A stretch of 51,946 nucleotides of DNA from an uncultured Tenacibaculum sp. (GCA_937922085.1 CAKZVD010000029.1:1-51946), one strand, 5' to 3'; shown: positions 15,524 through 26,181, numbered from the stretch's first letter. A program made the numbers and translations. Notes: generated from the letters alone by a model not told the origin.

Positions 15524-17191
15524 TTACTTTACAATAAATGTCTTTTTATAAATATTCCCTTTTTCATTTATAAATTGAAAAGTAAAAAATCCTTTAGATA
15601 GATCTGATATTGATATTTCAATATTTGATTTAAAATTATTTATAATGATCTTTTTTTTAACAACACCTAACATATTAATAATTGATATTTCTCCTTTGAC
15701 ATTTTTATTAAAATCAAAATTTATATAATTACTCGCAGGGTTTGGCCAAACTTTATATACTACATTTTCTTCTTTCTTAACAATCATTTTATTTATACTT
15801 GCTTGTCTTTTCATTAAAACGTTTTCCTTTTTCGCTTTTAAACTTAGCGCATCTATATAACCATCATTAGATCGACCGCTATTTCTTTGACTCAATAAAA
15901 CCACTCTAATTATACGTGTACCAACTGGCGCTATTTTCTCTTTTTTTATTTGCTCCCAATTACTACTACTCTTCCAATTACTGTCGAAACTATCCAAAAC
16001 TAAATTATTTCTATCTCTAAATTCTAACTGAATTCTACTATTATCTCTTCCGCTATAAGATCTTATAAAACCTTCTAATAAAAACATTTGGTTTCCTTCA
16101 TCAATTGAACCAGCATACTTTTGCACATTTACCTCTTGATAAACTTCTCCTTTACTAGAAGTTCCAAACCAAAAAATATAGTTCCCTTCTTTAGCTGTTG
16201 GGTATCCATCTCTTCCACCCTGAACACGTTTGTTATTTCCTGAAACTTGAATCCAGCTATCCAAATTACTTTCTTCTGCACTATTCTGATCTAATAAATT
16301 ATTTCCATAATCAGTGGTAGTACCTCCTCCATCACCGCCTGTATTTGGTATACTATATGTTACCATCATTGCTCTATGATCACTTGTATAACCTCTCAAA
16401 TTTACTTCTGCTTCATCATTATTTGGGCCATATCTTACAGCTTTAGTAGCTATTACATTTTCTCCTCTATGATAAACAAAATCAATTCTGTCATAAACTT
16501 CTCTAGACGATCTAATTGGAGTCCAAGTATCTCCTGGTTTTGATACTTCATTTGAGTATATTGTACGCCACGAATCTTTCATTCCTGCATTTGTTGCTTG
16601 CGTACTTGTTGGCCAAGCTACCTTCATAGCATGGACACCTGCATTAGCCGCTCTTTGTGTCCAATCTAAATGACTAGGTTCATTAAAATCTCCTGTTAAA
16701 AAAACTGGAGCTTTTTCAGGAACCCAATTTTGAATCGTATTTATCAATCTTCTCATCTCTGCTCCACGTGTTCGGTTGGCTGAGTTAATAGCTGCTGACT
16801 CTGAAGTAATATCTCTATCTCTAATTTCATAAGGTTCATAAGGATATGATGTCAAATGCGCATTAAAAACATACACTTCTAAACCATCTGGTAATGTAAT
16901 TTGAATACCTGAAGAATTTGTAGAAGTAATTGGGTAACGAGAAATAATTGCTTCACTATTACTAATAGAATGATAGTAAAACCCTAAAGAATTTGCTACA
17001 CTTCTCGCAGATCCAAATGCTTCTTGAATACCGATTACATCTGCTCCAGAAGATTGGATAACATTTAATACTGAATTATTACTTGTAGAGTATAACTTAT
17101 TAAAAGTCATTACTTTTAAATTATTCTGTGCTTCAATTACATTAATAAAGCATAGTATCATAATGATACATGATAGGAGGAGGCGTTTCAT
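15524..17191 (-). CDS. secreted endonuclease/exonuclease/phosphatase protein with T9SS sorting domain
   Basis: A signal peptide (MKRLLLSCIIMILCFINVIEA) leads into an EEP-superfamily catalytic domain (about residues 23-280) with FLTGDFNEPSH and GYTSDHRAMM, the metal-binding Asp/Asn and Asp-His pairs. A beta-sandwich of about 150 residues follows (about 300-450), then a C-terminal T9SS type A sorting domain (about 475-555: VWPNPASNYINF ... KGNIYKKTFIVK). The protein should be secreted or surface-attached through the Por system. EEP enzymes cleave phosphodiesters (DNA, sphingomyelin, inositol phosphates); which one cannot be told here. It is monocistronic, with its own terminator. Confidence 0.88.
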   Translation of the reverse strand: MKRLLLSCIIMILCFINVIEAQNNLKVMTFNKLYSTSNNSVLNVIQSSGADVIGIQEAFGSARSVANSLGFYYHSISNSEAIISRYPITSTNSSGIQITLPDGLEVYVFNAHLTSYPYEPYEIRDRDITSESAAINSANRTRGAEMRRLINTIQNWVPEKAPVFLTGDFNEPSHLDWTQRAANAGVHAMKVAWPTSTQATNAGMKDSWRTIYSNEVSKPGDTWTPIRSSREVYDRIDFVYHRGENVIATKAVRYGPNNDEAEVNLRGYTSDHRAMMVTYSIPNTGGDGGGTTTDYGNNLLDQNSAEESNLDSWIQVSGNNKRVQGGRDGYPTAKEGNYIFWFGTSSKGEVYQEVNVQKYAGSIDEGNQMFLLEGFIRSYSGRDNSRIQLEFRDRNNLVLDSFDSNWKSSSNWEQIKKEKIAPVGTRIIRVVLLSQRNSGRSNDGYIDALSLKAKKENVLMKRQASINKMIVKKEENVVYKVWPNPASNYINFDFNKNVKGEISIINMLGVVKKKIIINNFKSNIEISISDLSKGFFTFQFINEKGNIYKKTFIVK

Positions 17192-17450
17192 TTTTTATTA
17201 TTAAGTTAATTTTAATATTAACAGTTTTTCTGTTATAATGAAGACGAAATTATCCTATTCAAATTTTGTGAATACTAAGCATAAATTATGCTTATGTTAA
17301 ATTCTAATTCTTTTTTTATGAAGTAATTAACAATCTAAAAACAATACAAATTGAATGAAATCAATATAAGTTTATTAGAATATCTTTTTTTATGTTTTTT
17401 GTATAATAGCGTTATACTAAAAGTATGCTTATTTAAGTGTAATAAATATA
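17192..17450. other. intergenic region with operator-like palindrome
   Basis: No gene seen. A 17-bp perfect palindrome AAGCATAAATTATGCTT is at 17277-17293, and AACAG/CTGTT forms a small hairpin near 17219-17233. On the minus strand TAATTTCG (17252-17245) is a one-mismatch -7 box for the phosphatase-family gene. The palindrome would lie about 25-40 nt upstream of it, a plausible operator position. Confidence 0.4.
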
Positions 17451-17479
17451 AAAGAGTCGAATAAAACATCGACTCCTTT
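17451..17479 (-). terminator. intrinsic terminator of ilvA
   Basis: AAAGAGTCGA (17451-17460), loop ATAAAACA and TCGACTCCTTT (17469-17479, one bulged C). It lies 12 nt after the ilvA stop. Confidence 0.75.
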
Positions 17480-17491
17480 ATTTTCAAATAA

Positions 17492-18757
17492 TTATACTAA
17501 AAACTCAAATAAATTGGGTTTATTATTTAAGTATTCTCCATAGAAATTTAACTCTTTCATTCTTTTTATTAAAGGGACTAAATCTTCTTTATTCTCTAAC
17601 TCTATTCCAACTACTGCTGGGCCATTTTCTCTACTTGTTTTTTTAGAATATTCAAAAAAAGTTATATCATCATCTTTTCCTAAAACCCTCATCACAAACT
17701 CTTTTAATGCTCCTGAACGTTGTGGAAAACGTACTATAAAATAATGCTTTAACCCACCATACAACAATGCTCTTTCTTTTATTTCTGCTGTTCTAGTAAT
17801 ATCATTATTACTACCACTTACAATACAAACTACATTTTTTCCTATAATCTCTTCTTTAAAAGATTCTAATGCACTTATAGTTAAAGCTCCTGCAGGTTCT
17901 ACAACAATTGCTTCTTTATTATACATTTCTAAAATAGTTTCACACACCTTTCCTTCTTCTACAGTAATCATATCATCCAGATTATCTATACAAATTTTAT
18001 ACGTTAAATCTCCTACTTGTTGTACTGCAGCCCCATCAATAAACTTATCTATATTGTTTAGTTTAATATTCTTTTTATGTTCAATTGCCTTTTGCATTGA
18101 TGGCGCCCCTGCTGGCTCTACTCCTATTATTTTTGTTTTAGGAGATAATTGTTTAAAAATACTCGATAATCCAGAAGCCAAACCACCTCCACCTACAGGA
18201 ACAAAAACATAATCGATTAACTCATTTGATTGCTCTATAATTTCTAACCCCACTGTAGCCTGACCTTCAATTATCTTTTCATCATTAAAAGGATGTACAA
18301 ATGTCTTTTCACTTATTATTTCTTTCTCTTTTGCTGCATTATAAGCGTCATCAAAAGTATCTCCTATTAATTGTATTTCTACAAACTCGCCTCCAAACAT
18401 TTTTACTTGTTCTACCTTTTGTTTAGGAGTTGGGGCAGGCATAAAAATAGTACCGTGAATTTCTTTTTTTCTGCAAGCCAATGCAACACCTTGAGCATGG
18501 TTTCCCGCACTTGCACAAACAATACCATTCACTAATTCTTCTTCTGTTAATGAATGAATTTTATTATAAGCTCCTCTTATTTTATAAGAACGAACTTGTT
18601 GTAGATCTTCTCTTTTTAAATTAATCCTCGCTTTAAATTGTGATGATAAATTATAGTTTTCTTGTAAAGGTGTTACAGAGGTTATTTGTTTTATGACCTC
18701 AGCTGCCTTTTTTATGTCGGATACTTTCGGAAAGTATGTATGTATGGTAGATTTCAT
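17492..18757 (-). CDS. ilvA: threonine dehydratase (biosynthetic)
   Basis: A 421-residue PLP enzyme that deaminates threonine to 2-oxobutanoate, the first step of isoleucine synthesis. The PLP lysine is in RSYKIRGAYN (about K59), the substrate loop is SAGNHAQG, and the glycine-rich phosphate clamp is VGGGGLASG. The C-terminal 85 residues form one ACT-like regulatory domain (HYFIVRFPQRSGALKEFV), shorter than the two of E. coli IlvA, so feedback control may differ. It lies after ilvC, separated by an intrinsic terminator at 18778-18810, so it is probably expressed less than, or separately from, the rest. Confidence 0.95.
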   Translation of the reverse strand: MKSTIHTYFPKVSDIKKAAEVIKQITSVTPLQENYNLSSQFKARINLKREDLQQVRSYKIRGAYNKIHSLTEEELVNGIVCASAGNHAQGVALACRKKEIHGTIFMPAPTPKQKVEQVKMFGGEFVEIQLIGDTFDDAYNAAKEKEIISEKTFVHPFNDEKIIEGQATVGLEIIEQSNELIDYVFVPVGGGGLASGLSSIFKQLSPKTKIIGVEPAGAPSMQKAIEHKKNIKLNNIDKFIDGAAVQQVGDLTYKICIDNLDDMITVEEGKVCETILEMYNKEAIVVEPAGALTISALESFKEEIIGKNVVCIVSGSNNDITRTAEIKERALLYGGLKHYFIVRFPQRSGALKEFVMRVLGKDDDITFFEYSKKTSRENGPAVVGIELENKEDLVPLIKRMKELNFYGEYLNNKPNLFEFLV

Positions 18758-18777
18758 ATATTTTGATCGATTTTAAT

Positions 18778-18810
18778 AGAAAAAACCAAGAGGTTTTTAA
18801 CCTCTTGGTT
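18778..18810 (-). terminator. intrinsic terminator between ilvC and ilvA
   Basis: AACCAAGAGG (18784-18793), loop TTTTTAA and CCTCTTGGTT (18801-18810). The A run at 18778-18783 is a T run on the minus strand. It lies 14 nt after the ilvC stop and can only act as a partial terminator if ilvA depends on read-through. Confidence 0.8.
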
Positions 18811-18823
18811 AATTTATTCCATA

Positions 18824-20329
18824 TTACATCAATACAGGTTCTTGTTCTAAACTCTCTACTTTTAATGATTTCATAGAAACCATTGCTTCTCTAAGTTCTT
18901 CTCCTATTTTTTCTATCGGATGATTCCTAATTGCTTTATTTACTTTTATCAACTCTAAATTATCTACCGATTTAGTATTCTCATAAACTTCTCCTATAAT
19001 ATTAGTTTTTACAGATTTCATAAATTCCGTTAACAAAGGTTTTGCTGCATGATCGAATAAATAACAACCATATTCAGCTGTATCTGAAATAATTCGATTC
19101 ATTTCAAATAATTTTTTACGTGCTACTGTATTTGCTATTAAAGGAAGTTCATGTAACGATTCATAATAAGCAGATGCTTCTATTATACCAGAAGCTACCA
19201 TAGTTTCAAATGCTAATTCTACTCCTGCTTTTACAAAAGCAACTAGTAATACACCATTATCAAAATATTCTTGCTCAGTAACTTCTGAAATCGTAGCTAC
19301 TGATTTTTCAAAATTTGTTTCTCCCGTAGCAGCTCTCCATTTTAATAAATTTACATCATCATTTGCCCAATCTTCCATCATGGTTTTAGAAAAATGGCCT
19401 GACATTATATCATCCATATGTTTTTCAAACAAAGGCTTTAATAAACCTCTTAATTCTTCAGAAAGTTCATACGCTTTAATTTTTGCTGAATTAGACAAAC
19501 GATCCATCATATTGGTAATCCCGCCATGTTTTAAAGCTTCAGTAATAGTTTCCCAACCATATTGTACCAATTTACTAGCATAACCTGGCGCTATTCCTTC
19601 ATCAACCATTTTATCAAACGATAAAATTGAAGCCGTTTGTAATACACCACACAAAATGGTTTGCTCACCCATTAAATCTGATTTCACCTCTGCTACAAAA
19701 GAAGATTCTAACACTCCAGCTTTATGCCCGCCAGTTGCGAAAGCGTATGCTTTTGCCTGTTCTAAACCTTTATTTTTCGGATCATTTTCTGGGTGTACTG
19801 CAATTAATGTAGGAACTCCAAAACCACGTTTATATTCCTCTCTAACTTCACTTCCTGGGCATTTTGGTGCCACCATAATTACCGTTAAATCTTTACGCAC
19901 TTGCATTCCTTCTTCTACAATATTAAATCCGTGTGAATACGATAATGTTGCTCCTTCTTTCATTAAAGGCATTACTGTATTTACTACATTGGTATGCTGC
20001 TTATCTGGCGTTAAATTACATACTACATCTGCTGTTGGTATTAATTCATTATAAGTTCCAACTACAAAACTGTTTTCAACAGCATTTTTATAAGATGGTC
20101 GTTGTTCTTTTATTGCTCCTTCTCGTAATGCATATGAAATATCTAAGCCAGAATCTCTCATATTTAAACCTTGATTTAAACCTTGCGCTCCACAACCTAC
20201 AATTACTATTTTTTTATCTTTTAATTCTGAAATACCTTCTGAAAACTCTGTAGACTCCATCAATCTACATTTCCCTAATTGTTCTAATTTTCCTGCTAAT
20301 GATAATGTATTGAAATAATTTGTTGCCAT
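18824..20329 (-). CDS. ilvC: ketol-acid reductoisomerase, long (class II) form
   Basis: This 501-residue enzyme converts acetolactate or acetohydroxybutyrate to dihydroxy acids with NADPH and Mg. The length fits the class II form (E. coli about 490) rather than the 330-residue class I. The Rossmann motif is [16 protein letters not shown] near residue 34. [13 protein letters not shown] and the two C-terminal knotted domains (with [15 protein letters not shown] and [15 protein letters not shown]) follow. It belongs to the ilvE-D-B-N-(MT)-C transcription unit and lies 27 nt after the methyltransferase gene. Confidence 0.97.
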   Translation of the reverse strand: MATNYFNTLSLAGKLEQLGKCRLMESTEFSEGISELKDKKIVIVGCGAQGLNQGLNMRDSGLDISYALREGAIKEQRPSYKNAVENSFVVGTYNELIPTADVVCNLTPDKQHTNVVNTVMPLMKEGATLSYSHGFNIVEEGMQVRKDLTVIMVAPKCPGSEVREEYKRGFGVPTLIAVHPENDPKNKGLEQAKAYAFATGGHKAGVLESSFVAEVKSDLMGEQTILCGVLQTASILSFDKMVDEGIAPGYASKLVQYGWETITEALKHGGITNMMDRLSNSAKIKAYELSEELRGLLKPLFEKHMDDIMSGHFSKTMMEDWANDDVNLLKWRAATGETNFEKSVATISEVTEQEYFDNGVLLVAFVKAGVELAFETMVASGIIEASAYYESLHELPLIANTVARKKLFEMNRIISDTAEYGCYLFDHAAKPLLTEFMKSVKTNIIGEVYENTKSVDNLELIKVNKAIRNHPIEKIGEELREAMVSMKSLKVESLEQEPVLM

Positions 20330-20356
20330 TATTTTTGTTTTTTAGCGTTTCGCTTT

Positions 20357-21190
20357 TTATTTTATTTTTTCTAACAGATAAAAATTTTCATTCAAAATAT
20401 CTGTTTCTTTTAAATTTACTGTGTTTTTTAATTCTTTAAAATACATAAAGTAATCTTTATGTTCTTTTATCTTATATGTTGATTTTTCTTTATAAAAATT
20501 ATTCTCTAATGTTAAATAATCATCCTTTGATGTTTTTGAAATTCTTTCATTAAAGAAATTAAGTAATCTCAAAAATGCTTTCGTTTTTTTTACTGTAGAA
20601 TTAAATGAAACACTTCCTAAATAATCTCCTTGCTTTTGAATTTCATTAAAAAAACCGAATAGTGTATCTGTTTGATTCTTATTTAAAAAAAACAACACCC
20701 CTTCTATTAAAACAAAAGATCTTTTATTCTTTTTTATTTTTTGAATCTTAGTATATAATTCTTCTTTATAATCACTTTCAAAATCAACTCCTAAAAAATG
20801 TATTTCCCTTTCTGGTAATTCGCCTGTTTGCACCCAGTTTGAGACTTTATGTCTCTTATAATCTATAATATCTGGTTTATCTATTTCTATATGTTCTATA
20901 GATTCGTTTAATAAAAATGGATACATACTAAAACCTGAACCAAAATTTATAAGGATATCTATTTTAGCTTCTTTTATAAGTTGCTGAATTTTTTCTAGAA
21001 AAAACCTATTTCGTACACAATGGGTATCAACTTCCTCTGAAGAAACCTCCTTTAAATAATCGGTTACCCATATTTTAGTTCTTTTATTATTCCAAAGCTT
21101 TGAATAATAATCTTTACTTAAAGATGCATTCATTGCTCTAAACATAGAGGTTATAAAAGCTGTTTCGTGTATTTCAATATTTTTTATCAC
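20357..21190 (-). CDS. SAM-dependent methyltransferase, LCM/PPM1-like family
   Basis: A 277-residue protein with the layout of leucine carboxyl methyltransferase-type O-methyltransferases. INFGSGFSMYPF (motif I, about residue 82) is followed by HIEIDKPDIIDYKRHKV, where an acidic residue would bind SAM ribose. LGVDFESDYKEEL and SFVLIEGVLFFLNKNQTDTL follow. There is no signal peptide. It sits inside the ilv operon, 7 nt after ilvN and 27 nt before ilvC. Relatives methylate carboxylates of small acids or peptides. A link to branched-chain 2-keto acid or hydroxy-acid metabolism is suggested only by position. Confidence 0.75.
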   Translation of the reverse strand: MIKNIEIHETAFITSMFRAMNASLSKDYYSKLWNNKRTKIWVTDYLKEVSSEEVDTHCVRNRFFLEKIQQLIKEAKIDILINFGSGFSMYPFLLNESIEHIEIDKPDIIDYKRHKVSNWVQTGELPEREIHFLGVDFESDYKEELYTKIQKIKKNKRSFVLIEGVLFFLNKNQTDTLFGFFNEIQKQGDYLGSVSFNSTVKKTKAFLRLLNFFNERISKTSKDDYLTLENNFYKEKSTYKIKEHKDYFMYFKELKNTVNLKETDILNENFYLLEKIK

Positions 21191-21197
21191 GTAATAA

Positions 21198-21713
21198 TTA
21201 ATCTAACATTTTTGATATTTTCATTTCCTCTTTTGTTATTGCTATTCGCCCTGAGCGAACAAACTGCATAATTCCATGCTTTTTTAAAATTTGATATAAT
21301 TCTTCTACCTCTTCTTTAGAGCCTGATTTCTCTAGCACAAAAAAATCTTTATTAATATTAATGACTCTTGATTTACTTTGATTGATAATCATTTGAATTT
21401 CATCATTTTCAATTAACAAATCAGAATTTAATTTGAACAAACAAGATTCTTGATAAATAGTTTCTTCCTCTGAATGATAAAAAGCTTTAATTACCTCTAC
21501 CTGTTTTTCGATTTGACCAATTATTTTTTTCATTTGATCTTCTGTAATCTTAACTAAAATGGTAATTCTAGATACATTTTTAATCTCCGATTTTGAACTG
21601 TTTATACTTTCTATATTCATGTGTCTACGCTGAAATATTGCAGAGATTCGATTTAATAATCCTACATTATTTTCGGTATAAATAGATACTGTATAGGTGT
21701 TTTTTGTACTCAT
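21198..21713 (-). CDS. ilvN: acetolactate synthase small (regulatory) subunit
   Basis: A 171-residue regulatory subunit with an N-terminal ACT domain (YTVSIYTENNVGLLNRISAIF, residues 7-75) that binds valine in homologues, and a C-terminal ALS_ss-like domain (about 85-165). It lies 5 nt after ilvB. Together they form acetohydroxyacid synthase, with IlvN giving feedback inhibition and activation. Confidence 0.93.
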   Translation of the reverse strand: MSTKNTYTVSIYTENNVGLLNRISAIFQRRHMNIESINSSKSEIKNVSRITILVKITEDQMKKIIGQIEKQVEVIKAFYHSEEETIYQESCLFKLNSDLLIENDEIQMIINQSKSRVININKDFFVLEKSGSKEEVEELYQILKKHGIMQFVRSGRIAITKEEMKISKMLD

Positions 21714-21718
21714 AACTC

Positions 21719-23452
21719 TTAACTTAATCTAACTTCTGAAACCGATGAACCTGTAGCTATCATTGGAAATACGTTGTCTTCCTTTTCTACACAAACTTCT
21801 AAAAAATAAGCCTCCTCCGATTGCATCATTTCTTGTACTACGTTTTCTAACTCTTCTCGTTTTGTTACTCTATTTGCTTTTAAATGATACCCTTTTGCTA
21901 TCGCTACAAAATCTGGATTTGTCATTTCTGTAGATGCATATCTTTTATCAAAGAATAACTGTTGCCATTGACGAACCATTCCTAAAAACTCATTATTTAA
22001 AACCACTATTTTAACGGCTGCTTTTGTTTGTAAAATGGTTCCTAATTCTTGAATTGTCATTTGATAGCCTCCATCACCAATCACCGCTACTACTTCTCGT
22101 TCTGGGGCTCCCATTTTAGCTCCAATAGCAGCTGGTAATGCAAATCCCATAGTACCTAAACCACCTGAAGTAATATTACTTTTTGTTTGATTAAATTCTG
22201 CATAACGACAAGCAACCATTTGATGTTGACCAACATCTGTAACTACAATGGCATCTCCTTGTGAAGCTTTATTAATCTCTTTTATTACTTCCCCCATTGT
22301 TAAACCTTCTTTGGTAGGATATAAATCTTTTTTTATAACTTTATCAAATTCCGTGGCATCATAATCTCTAAACTCTTGTAGCCATTCTTTATGCATGTTT
22401 TCTTTTACAAAAGGCAAAATAGTTTTTAACGTCTCTTTTGCGTTTCCTAAAACAGCCACATTTGCTTTCACATTTTTATCGATCTCTGCTGGGTCTATTT
22501 CAAAATGAACAACTTTAGCTTGTTTTGCATATCTACTTAAATCACCCGTAACTCGATCATCAAAGCGCATACCTACAGCAATTAACACATCACATTCATT
22601 GGTTAATTTATTAGGTCCATAATTACCATGCATTCCCACCATTCCTACATGAAGTGGATGCTTTGTTGGTAATGCTGACAACCCTAATAATGTACTAGCT
22701 GACGGTATTCCTGCTTTTTCTATAAATTCCTTAAACTCTTCTTCTGCTTCTCCTAACACAATTCCTTGCCCCCAAATAACAAATGGTTTTTTGGCTTCAT
22801 TAATTAAATTAGCAGCTTCTTTTACTGCTTCTATATTTAATTCTGGAATTGCTTTATAACTTCTAACCGAAGTACATTTTTCATAAGAAAATTCAAATTG
22901 TTCAAACTGTGCATCTTTAGTAATATCTATTAATACTGGCCCTGGTCTTCCAGAGCGTGCTATATAAAATGCCTTTGCAAATATTTCAGGTATTTCACTT
23001 GCTTTTGTTATTTGATAATTCCATTTTGTTACTGGGGTGGAAATTCCTACAATATCTGTTTCTTGAAAAGCGTCAGACCCTAATAAATGAGAAGCTACTT
23101 GACCCGTAATACAAACCATTGGTGTAGAATCTATTTGAGCATCTGCAATACCTGTTATTAAATTGGTAGCTCCAGGGCCAGAAGTTGCCATTGCAACTCC
23201 TACTTTTCCTGTTGCTCTTGCGTATCCTTGTGCTGAGTGTGTTGCTCCTTGTTCATGACGTGTCAATACATGATTTAATTTGTCTTTATATTTATATAGT
23301 TCATCATACACTGGCATAATTGCTCCTCCTGGATATCCATATAAAATATCGACTCCTTCTGCTAATAAACATTTTACAACTGCCTCAGCTCCCGAAACAG
23401 TTACGTTTGTTTTTATTTCTTCTTTTTTTGATTTTTTTTCTCTAGTTTCCAT
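21719..23452 (-). CDS. ilvB: acetolactate synthase large (catalytic) subunit
   Basis: A 577-residue thiamine-diphosphate enzyme. The catalytic Glu is in TRHEQGATHSAQGYARATG, the TPP/Mg motif is GDGGYQMTIQEL...NN, and the FAD-binding middle domain spans about 205-350. It condenses pyruvate with pyruvate (valine/leucine path) or 2-oxobutanoate (isoleucine path). It overlaps none of its neighbours but is closely packed between ilvD (11 nt) and ilvN (5 nt). Confidence 0.97.
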   Translation of the reverse strand: METREKKSKKEEIKTNVTVSGAEAVVKCLLAEGVDILYGYPGGAIMPVYDELYKYKDKLNHVLTRHEQGATHSAQGYARATGKVGVAMATSGPGATNLITGIADAQIDSTPMVCITGQVASHLLGSDAFQETDIVGISTPVTKWNYQITKASEIPEIFAKAFYIARSGRPGPVLIDITKDAQFEQFEFSYEKCTSVRSYKAIPELNIEAVKEAANLINEAKKPFVIWGQGIVLGEAEEEFKEFIEKAGIPSASTLLGLSALPTKHPLHVGMVGMHGNYGPNKLTNECDVLIAVGMRFDDRVTGDLSRYAKQAKVVHFEIDPAEIDKNVKANVAVLGNAKETLKTILPFVKENMHKEWLQEFRDYDATEFDKVIKKDLYPTKEGLTMGEVIKEINKASQGDAIVVTDVGQHQMVACRYAEFNQTKSNITSGGLGTMGFALPAAIGAKMGAPEREVVAVIGDGGYQMTIQELGTILQTKAAVKIVVLNNEFLGMVRQWQQLFFDKRYASTEMTNPDFVAIAKGYHLKANRVTKREELENVVQEMMQSEEAYFLEVCVEKEDNVFPMIATGSSVSEVRLS

Positions 23453-23463
23453 ATTACTGATCT

Positions 23464-25140
23464 TTAAAATTCATCTGTAACACATCCGTTAGATGCAGAT
23501 GCTACTGTTTTTGCATATTTATATAAAACTCCTCTTTTCACTTTTAATGACGGAGCTATCCATTGTACTCTTCTTTCTTCTAATTCTTCCTTTGAAACTT
23601 CTAAATCAATAGTGTTTTTTTCTGCATTAATTGAAATTATATCTCCATTTTTCACCAATGCGATTACTCCGCCTTCTTGTGCTTCTGGAGTAATATGCCC
23701 TACTACAAACCCATGTGTTCCTCCAGAGAAACGTCCATCAGTAATTAATGCTACCTCTTTTCCTAAACCCGCTCCCATAATAGCTGCAGTTGGTTTTAAC
23801 ATTTCTGGCATACCTGGTCCGCCTTTTGGTCCTTCATAACGAATTACCACTACATCTCCTTTTTCTACTTCCCCATTTTTTATACCTTCATTTGCTTTAA
23901 ATTCACCTTCAAAAACTTTTGCTTTCCCTTTAAAAACCAATCCTTCTTTTCCTGTTATTTTTGCTACCGAACCTTCTTTAGCCAAATTTCCATACAGCAT
24001 TCTTAAATGCCCAGTGGCTTTTATTGGACTATCAATCGGTTTAATAACATCTTGTCCGCTTGTTAAACCTGGTACTTCTATTAAATTTTCGGCTAATGTT
24101 TTCCCTGTTACTGTTAGGCAATCTCCATGTAACAATCCTTTTGTTAGCAAATATTTTAATACTGCTGGCGTACCTCCTACACGATGTACATCTTCCATCA
24201 AATATTTTCCACTTGGTTTTAAATCAGCCAAAAAAGGAGTTTCATCAGATATACGTTGAAAATCTTTTAATGTAAATTCAACATCAGCTGCTTTTGCTAT
24301 TGCTAAAAAATGTAATACAGCATTCGTAGAACCTCCCATTACAGTAACCAAACGAATTGCATTTTCTAATGCTTTTTTTGTAACAATATCTGACGGTTTA
24401 ATATCTTTTTCTAATAATACTCGTAAAGCTTCTCCTGCTTTTACACTTTCTTCTTCTTTACTTTTACTAATTGCTGGGTTTGATGAATTGTAAGGTAAAC
24501 TCATACCCAGTGCTTCAATTGCAGAAGCCATCGTATTTGCAGTATACATACCTCCACAGGCTCCTGCTCCTGGACAGGCTTTTTCTATTACACTTTGATA
24601 TTCTTTTTGTGTTATTGTACCTGCTACTTTACTTCCCCAAGCTTCAAATGCAGAAACTACGTCTAATTTTTTTCCCTCATGACAACCTGAAGCAATAGTT
24701 CCTCCATATACTAAAACAGAAGGTCTATTTAATCGTAACATAGCCATTAATGCTCCTGGCATATTTTTATCACAACCTACTACAGTAACTAAACCATCAT
24801 ACGACATTGCTTGTACTACAGTTTCCATTGAATCTGCTATAACATCACGAGAAGGTAACGAAAATCGCATACCTGGTGTTCCCATAGAAATACCATCAGA
24901 GACACCTATAGTATTAAATATTAACCCAATTAAATCAGTATTTTTTGTTCCTTTTTTAACCAATTTAGCAAGATCATTTAAATGCATATTACATGGATTT
25001 CCTTCATACCCTGTACTTGCAATTCCTACCAATGGTTTTTGTAAGTCTTCTTTTGATAAACCAATAGCATGTAACATTGCTTGTGCTGCTGGCTGTGTAT
25101 CGTCTTGTGTTACTTGTTTACTAAACTTATTTAATTCCAT
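23464..25140 (-). CDS. ilvD: dihydroxy-acid dehydratase
   Basis: This 558-residue iron-sulfur dehydratase forms the 2-keto acids of valine and isoleucine. Conserved cysteines lie in [16 protein letters not shown] and [16 protein letters not shown]. The C-terminal motif [24 protein letters not shown] is the family signature. It starts 1 nt after the ilvE stop, which suggests coupled translation. Confidence 0.97.
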   Translation of the reverse strand: MELNKFSKQVTQDDTQPAAQAMLHAIGLSKEDLQKPLVGIASTGYEGNPCNMHLNDLAKLVKKGTKNTDLIGLIFNTIGVSDGISMGTPGMRFSLPSRDVIADSMETVVQAMSYDGLVTVVGCDKNMPGALMAMLRLNRPSVLVYGGTIASGCHEGKKLDVVSAFEAWGSKVAGTITQKEYQSVIEKACPGAGACGGMYTANTMASAIEALGMSLPYNSSNPAISKSKEEESVKAGEALRVLLEKDIKPSDIVTKKALENAIRLVTVMGGSTNAVLHFLAIAKAADVEFTLKDFQRISDETPFLADLKPSGKYLMEDVHRVGGTPAVLKYLLTKGLLHGDCLTVTGKTLAENLIEVPGLTSGQDVIKPIDSPIKATGHLRMLYGNLAKEGSVAKITGKEGLVFKGKAKVFEGEFKANEGIKNGEVEKGDVVVIRYEGPKGGPGMPEMLKPTAAIMGAGLGKEVALITDGRFSGGTHGFVVGHITPEAQEGGVIALVKNGDIISINAEKNTIDLEVSKEELEERRVQWIAPSLKVKRGVLYKYAKTVASASNGCVTDEF

Positions 25141-25141
25141 G

Positions 25142-26029
25142 TTAAACTGCTTTCGCTTTTGTTCTTAATTCTAAAACTTCTTCTTTGTATAATTTCATTA
25201 GTTGATACCCATAAGATGTTTCCCATCGTAATGGAAAATTATAATCATCTAATGATTCTAATCCAACTACTTCCGCTGCTGTTCCTGTAAAAAAGCAAGC
25301 ATCAGCTTGTTTTAATTCTTCTAAAGTAAAATGCTTCTCTTCTATTGAAATCCCTTCCTCTTTACACAACTCTATTACTGTTGCTCTTGTGATTCCTGCC
25401 ATAATATGTCCTCTTGGTGGCGTAAATAACTTTCCATCCTTTTGCATAAAAACATTAGCTCCAGAACATTCTGCTACATTACCGTTCATATCTAATAATA
25501 GCGCCTCATCATATCCTTCTTTTTTTGCTTCATTAGTAGATAATATTGAGTTTACATAATGCCCTGTAACTTTAGTTTCTACAAAGCAAGAGTTTGGATT
25601 TGGACGTTGAAAACTAGATGTTTTAACTCTAAGTAATTTATCCCCCATATACTTTCCCCATTCCCAACACTGGATTATAAAGTTGGTTTCTGATGAGGTT
25701 AACAAACTCATATCTGCTCCTGTTGTTATTAATGGGCGTATATAAGCATCTTTTAACCCGTTACGTTTTAATAACTCATATGTAATTTTAGTTAATTCTT
25801 CTTCTGAATAATCAAATTGAATATTCATTACTTCAGCTCCTAATTTTAACCTTTTATAATGTTCTAAAGATTTAAAAACTTTGGCTCCATTTTCTGTATT
25901 ATAAGCTCTTATACCTTCAAAAACACCATTTCCATAATGTAAACTTTGACTGTATACATTTGCTGTTGCTTCTTTTGCTTTAATAAATTTCCCGTTATAA
26001 AAAACTACACTTTGTTCGTTGAAATACAT
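25142..26029 (-). CDS. ilvE: branched-chain amino acid aminotransferase
   Basis: A 295-residue fold-type IV PLP aminotransferase. The PLP lysine is probably in [13 protein letters not shown]. The N-terminal [14 protein letters not shown] and the C-terminal [18 protein letters not shown] and [17 protein letters not shown] are hallmarks. It transfers the amino group from glutamate to the three branched-chain 2-keto acids. It is the first structural gene of the ilv operon, directly behind two attenuators, and just downstream of gltBD, which supply glutamate. Confidence 0.96.
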   Translation of the reverse strand: MYFNEQSVVFYNGKFIKAKEATANVYSQSLHYGNGVFEGIRAYNTENGAKVFKSLEHYKRLKLGAEVMNIQFDYSEEELTKITYELLKRNGLKDAYIRPLITTGADMSLLTSSETNFIIQCWEWGKYMGDKLLRVKTSSFQRPNPNSCFVETKVTGHYVNSILSTNEAKKEGYDEALLLDMNGNVAECSGANVFMQKDGKLFTPPRGHIMAGITRATVIELCKEEGISIEEKHFTLEELKQADACFFTGTAAEVVGLESLDDYNFPLRWETSYGYQLMKLYKEEVLELRTKAKAV

Positions 26030-26181
26030 TTTTAGCTGCTTTTATGATTCTAAATTATTTTATTCCTTTTTTTATTTTTATAAACTATTCTTAACTCAAT
26101 GATTTTCAGATCAACAAAAAACAATCTAACAAAATCATTATCAATACTTTAACCTCTTTTAAATATAACATTCACTAGCAT
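26030..26181 (-). other. 5' untranslated segment between attenuator 2 and ilvE
   Basis: About 150 nt of AT-rich sequence with no frame or hairpin I can support. I find no perfect TAnnTTTG box here, so ilvE seems to depend on transcription that has passed both attenuators. Confidence 0.45.

Noticed and set aside
19656..20054. 132-codon plus-strand frame inside ilvC.
   Set aside because: Antisense shadow of a highly conserved gene. The same applies to plus-strand frames inside ilvB, ilvD, gltB, leuB and others.
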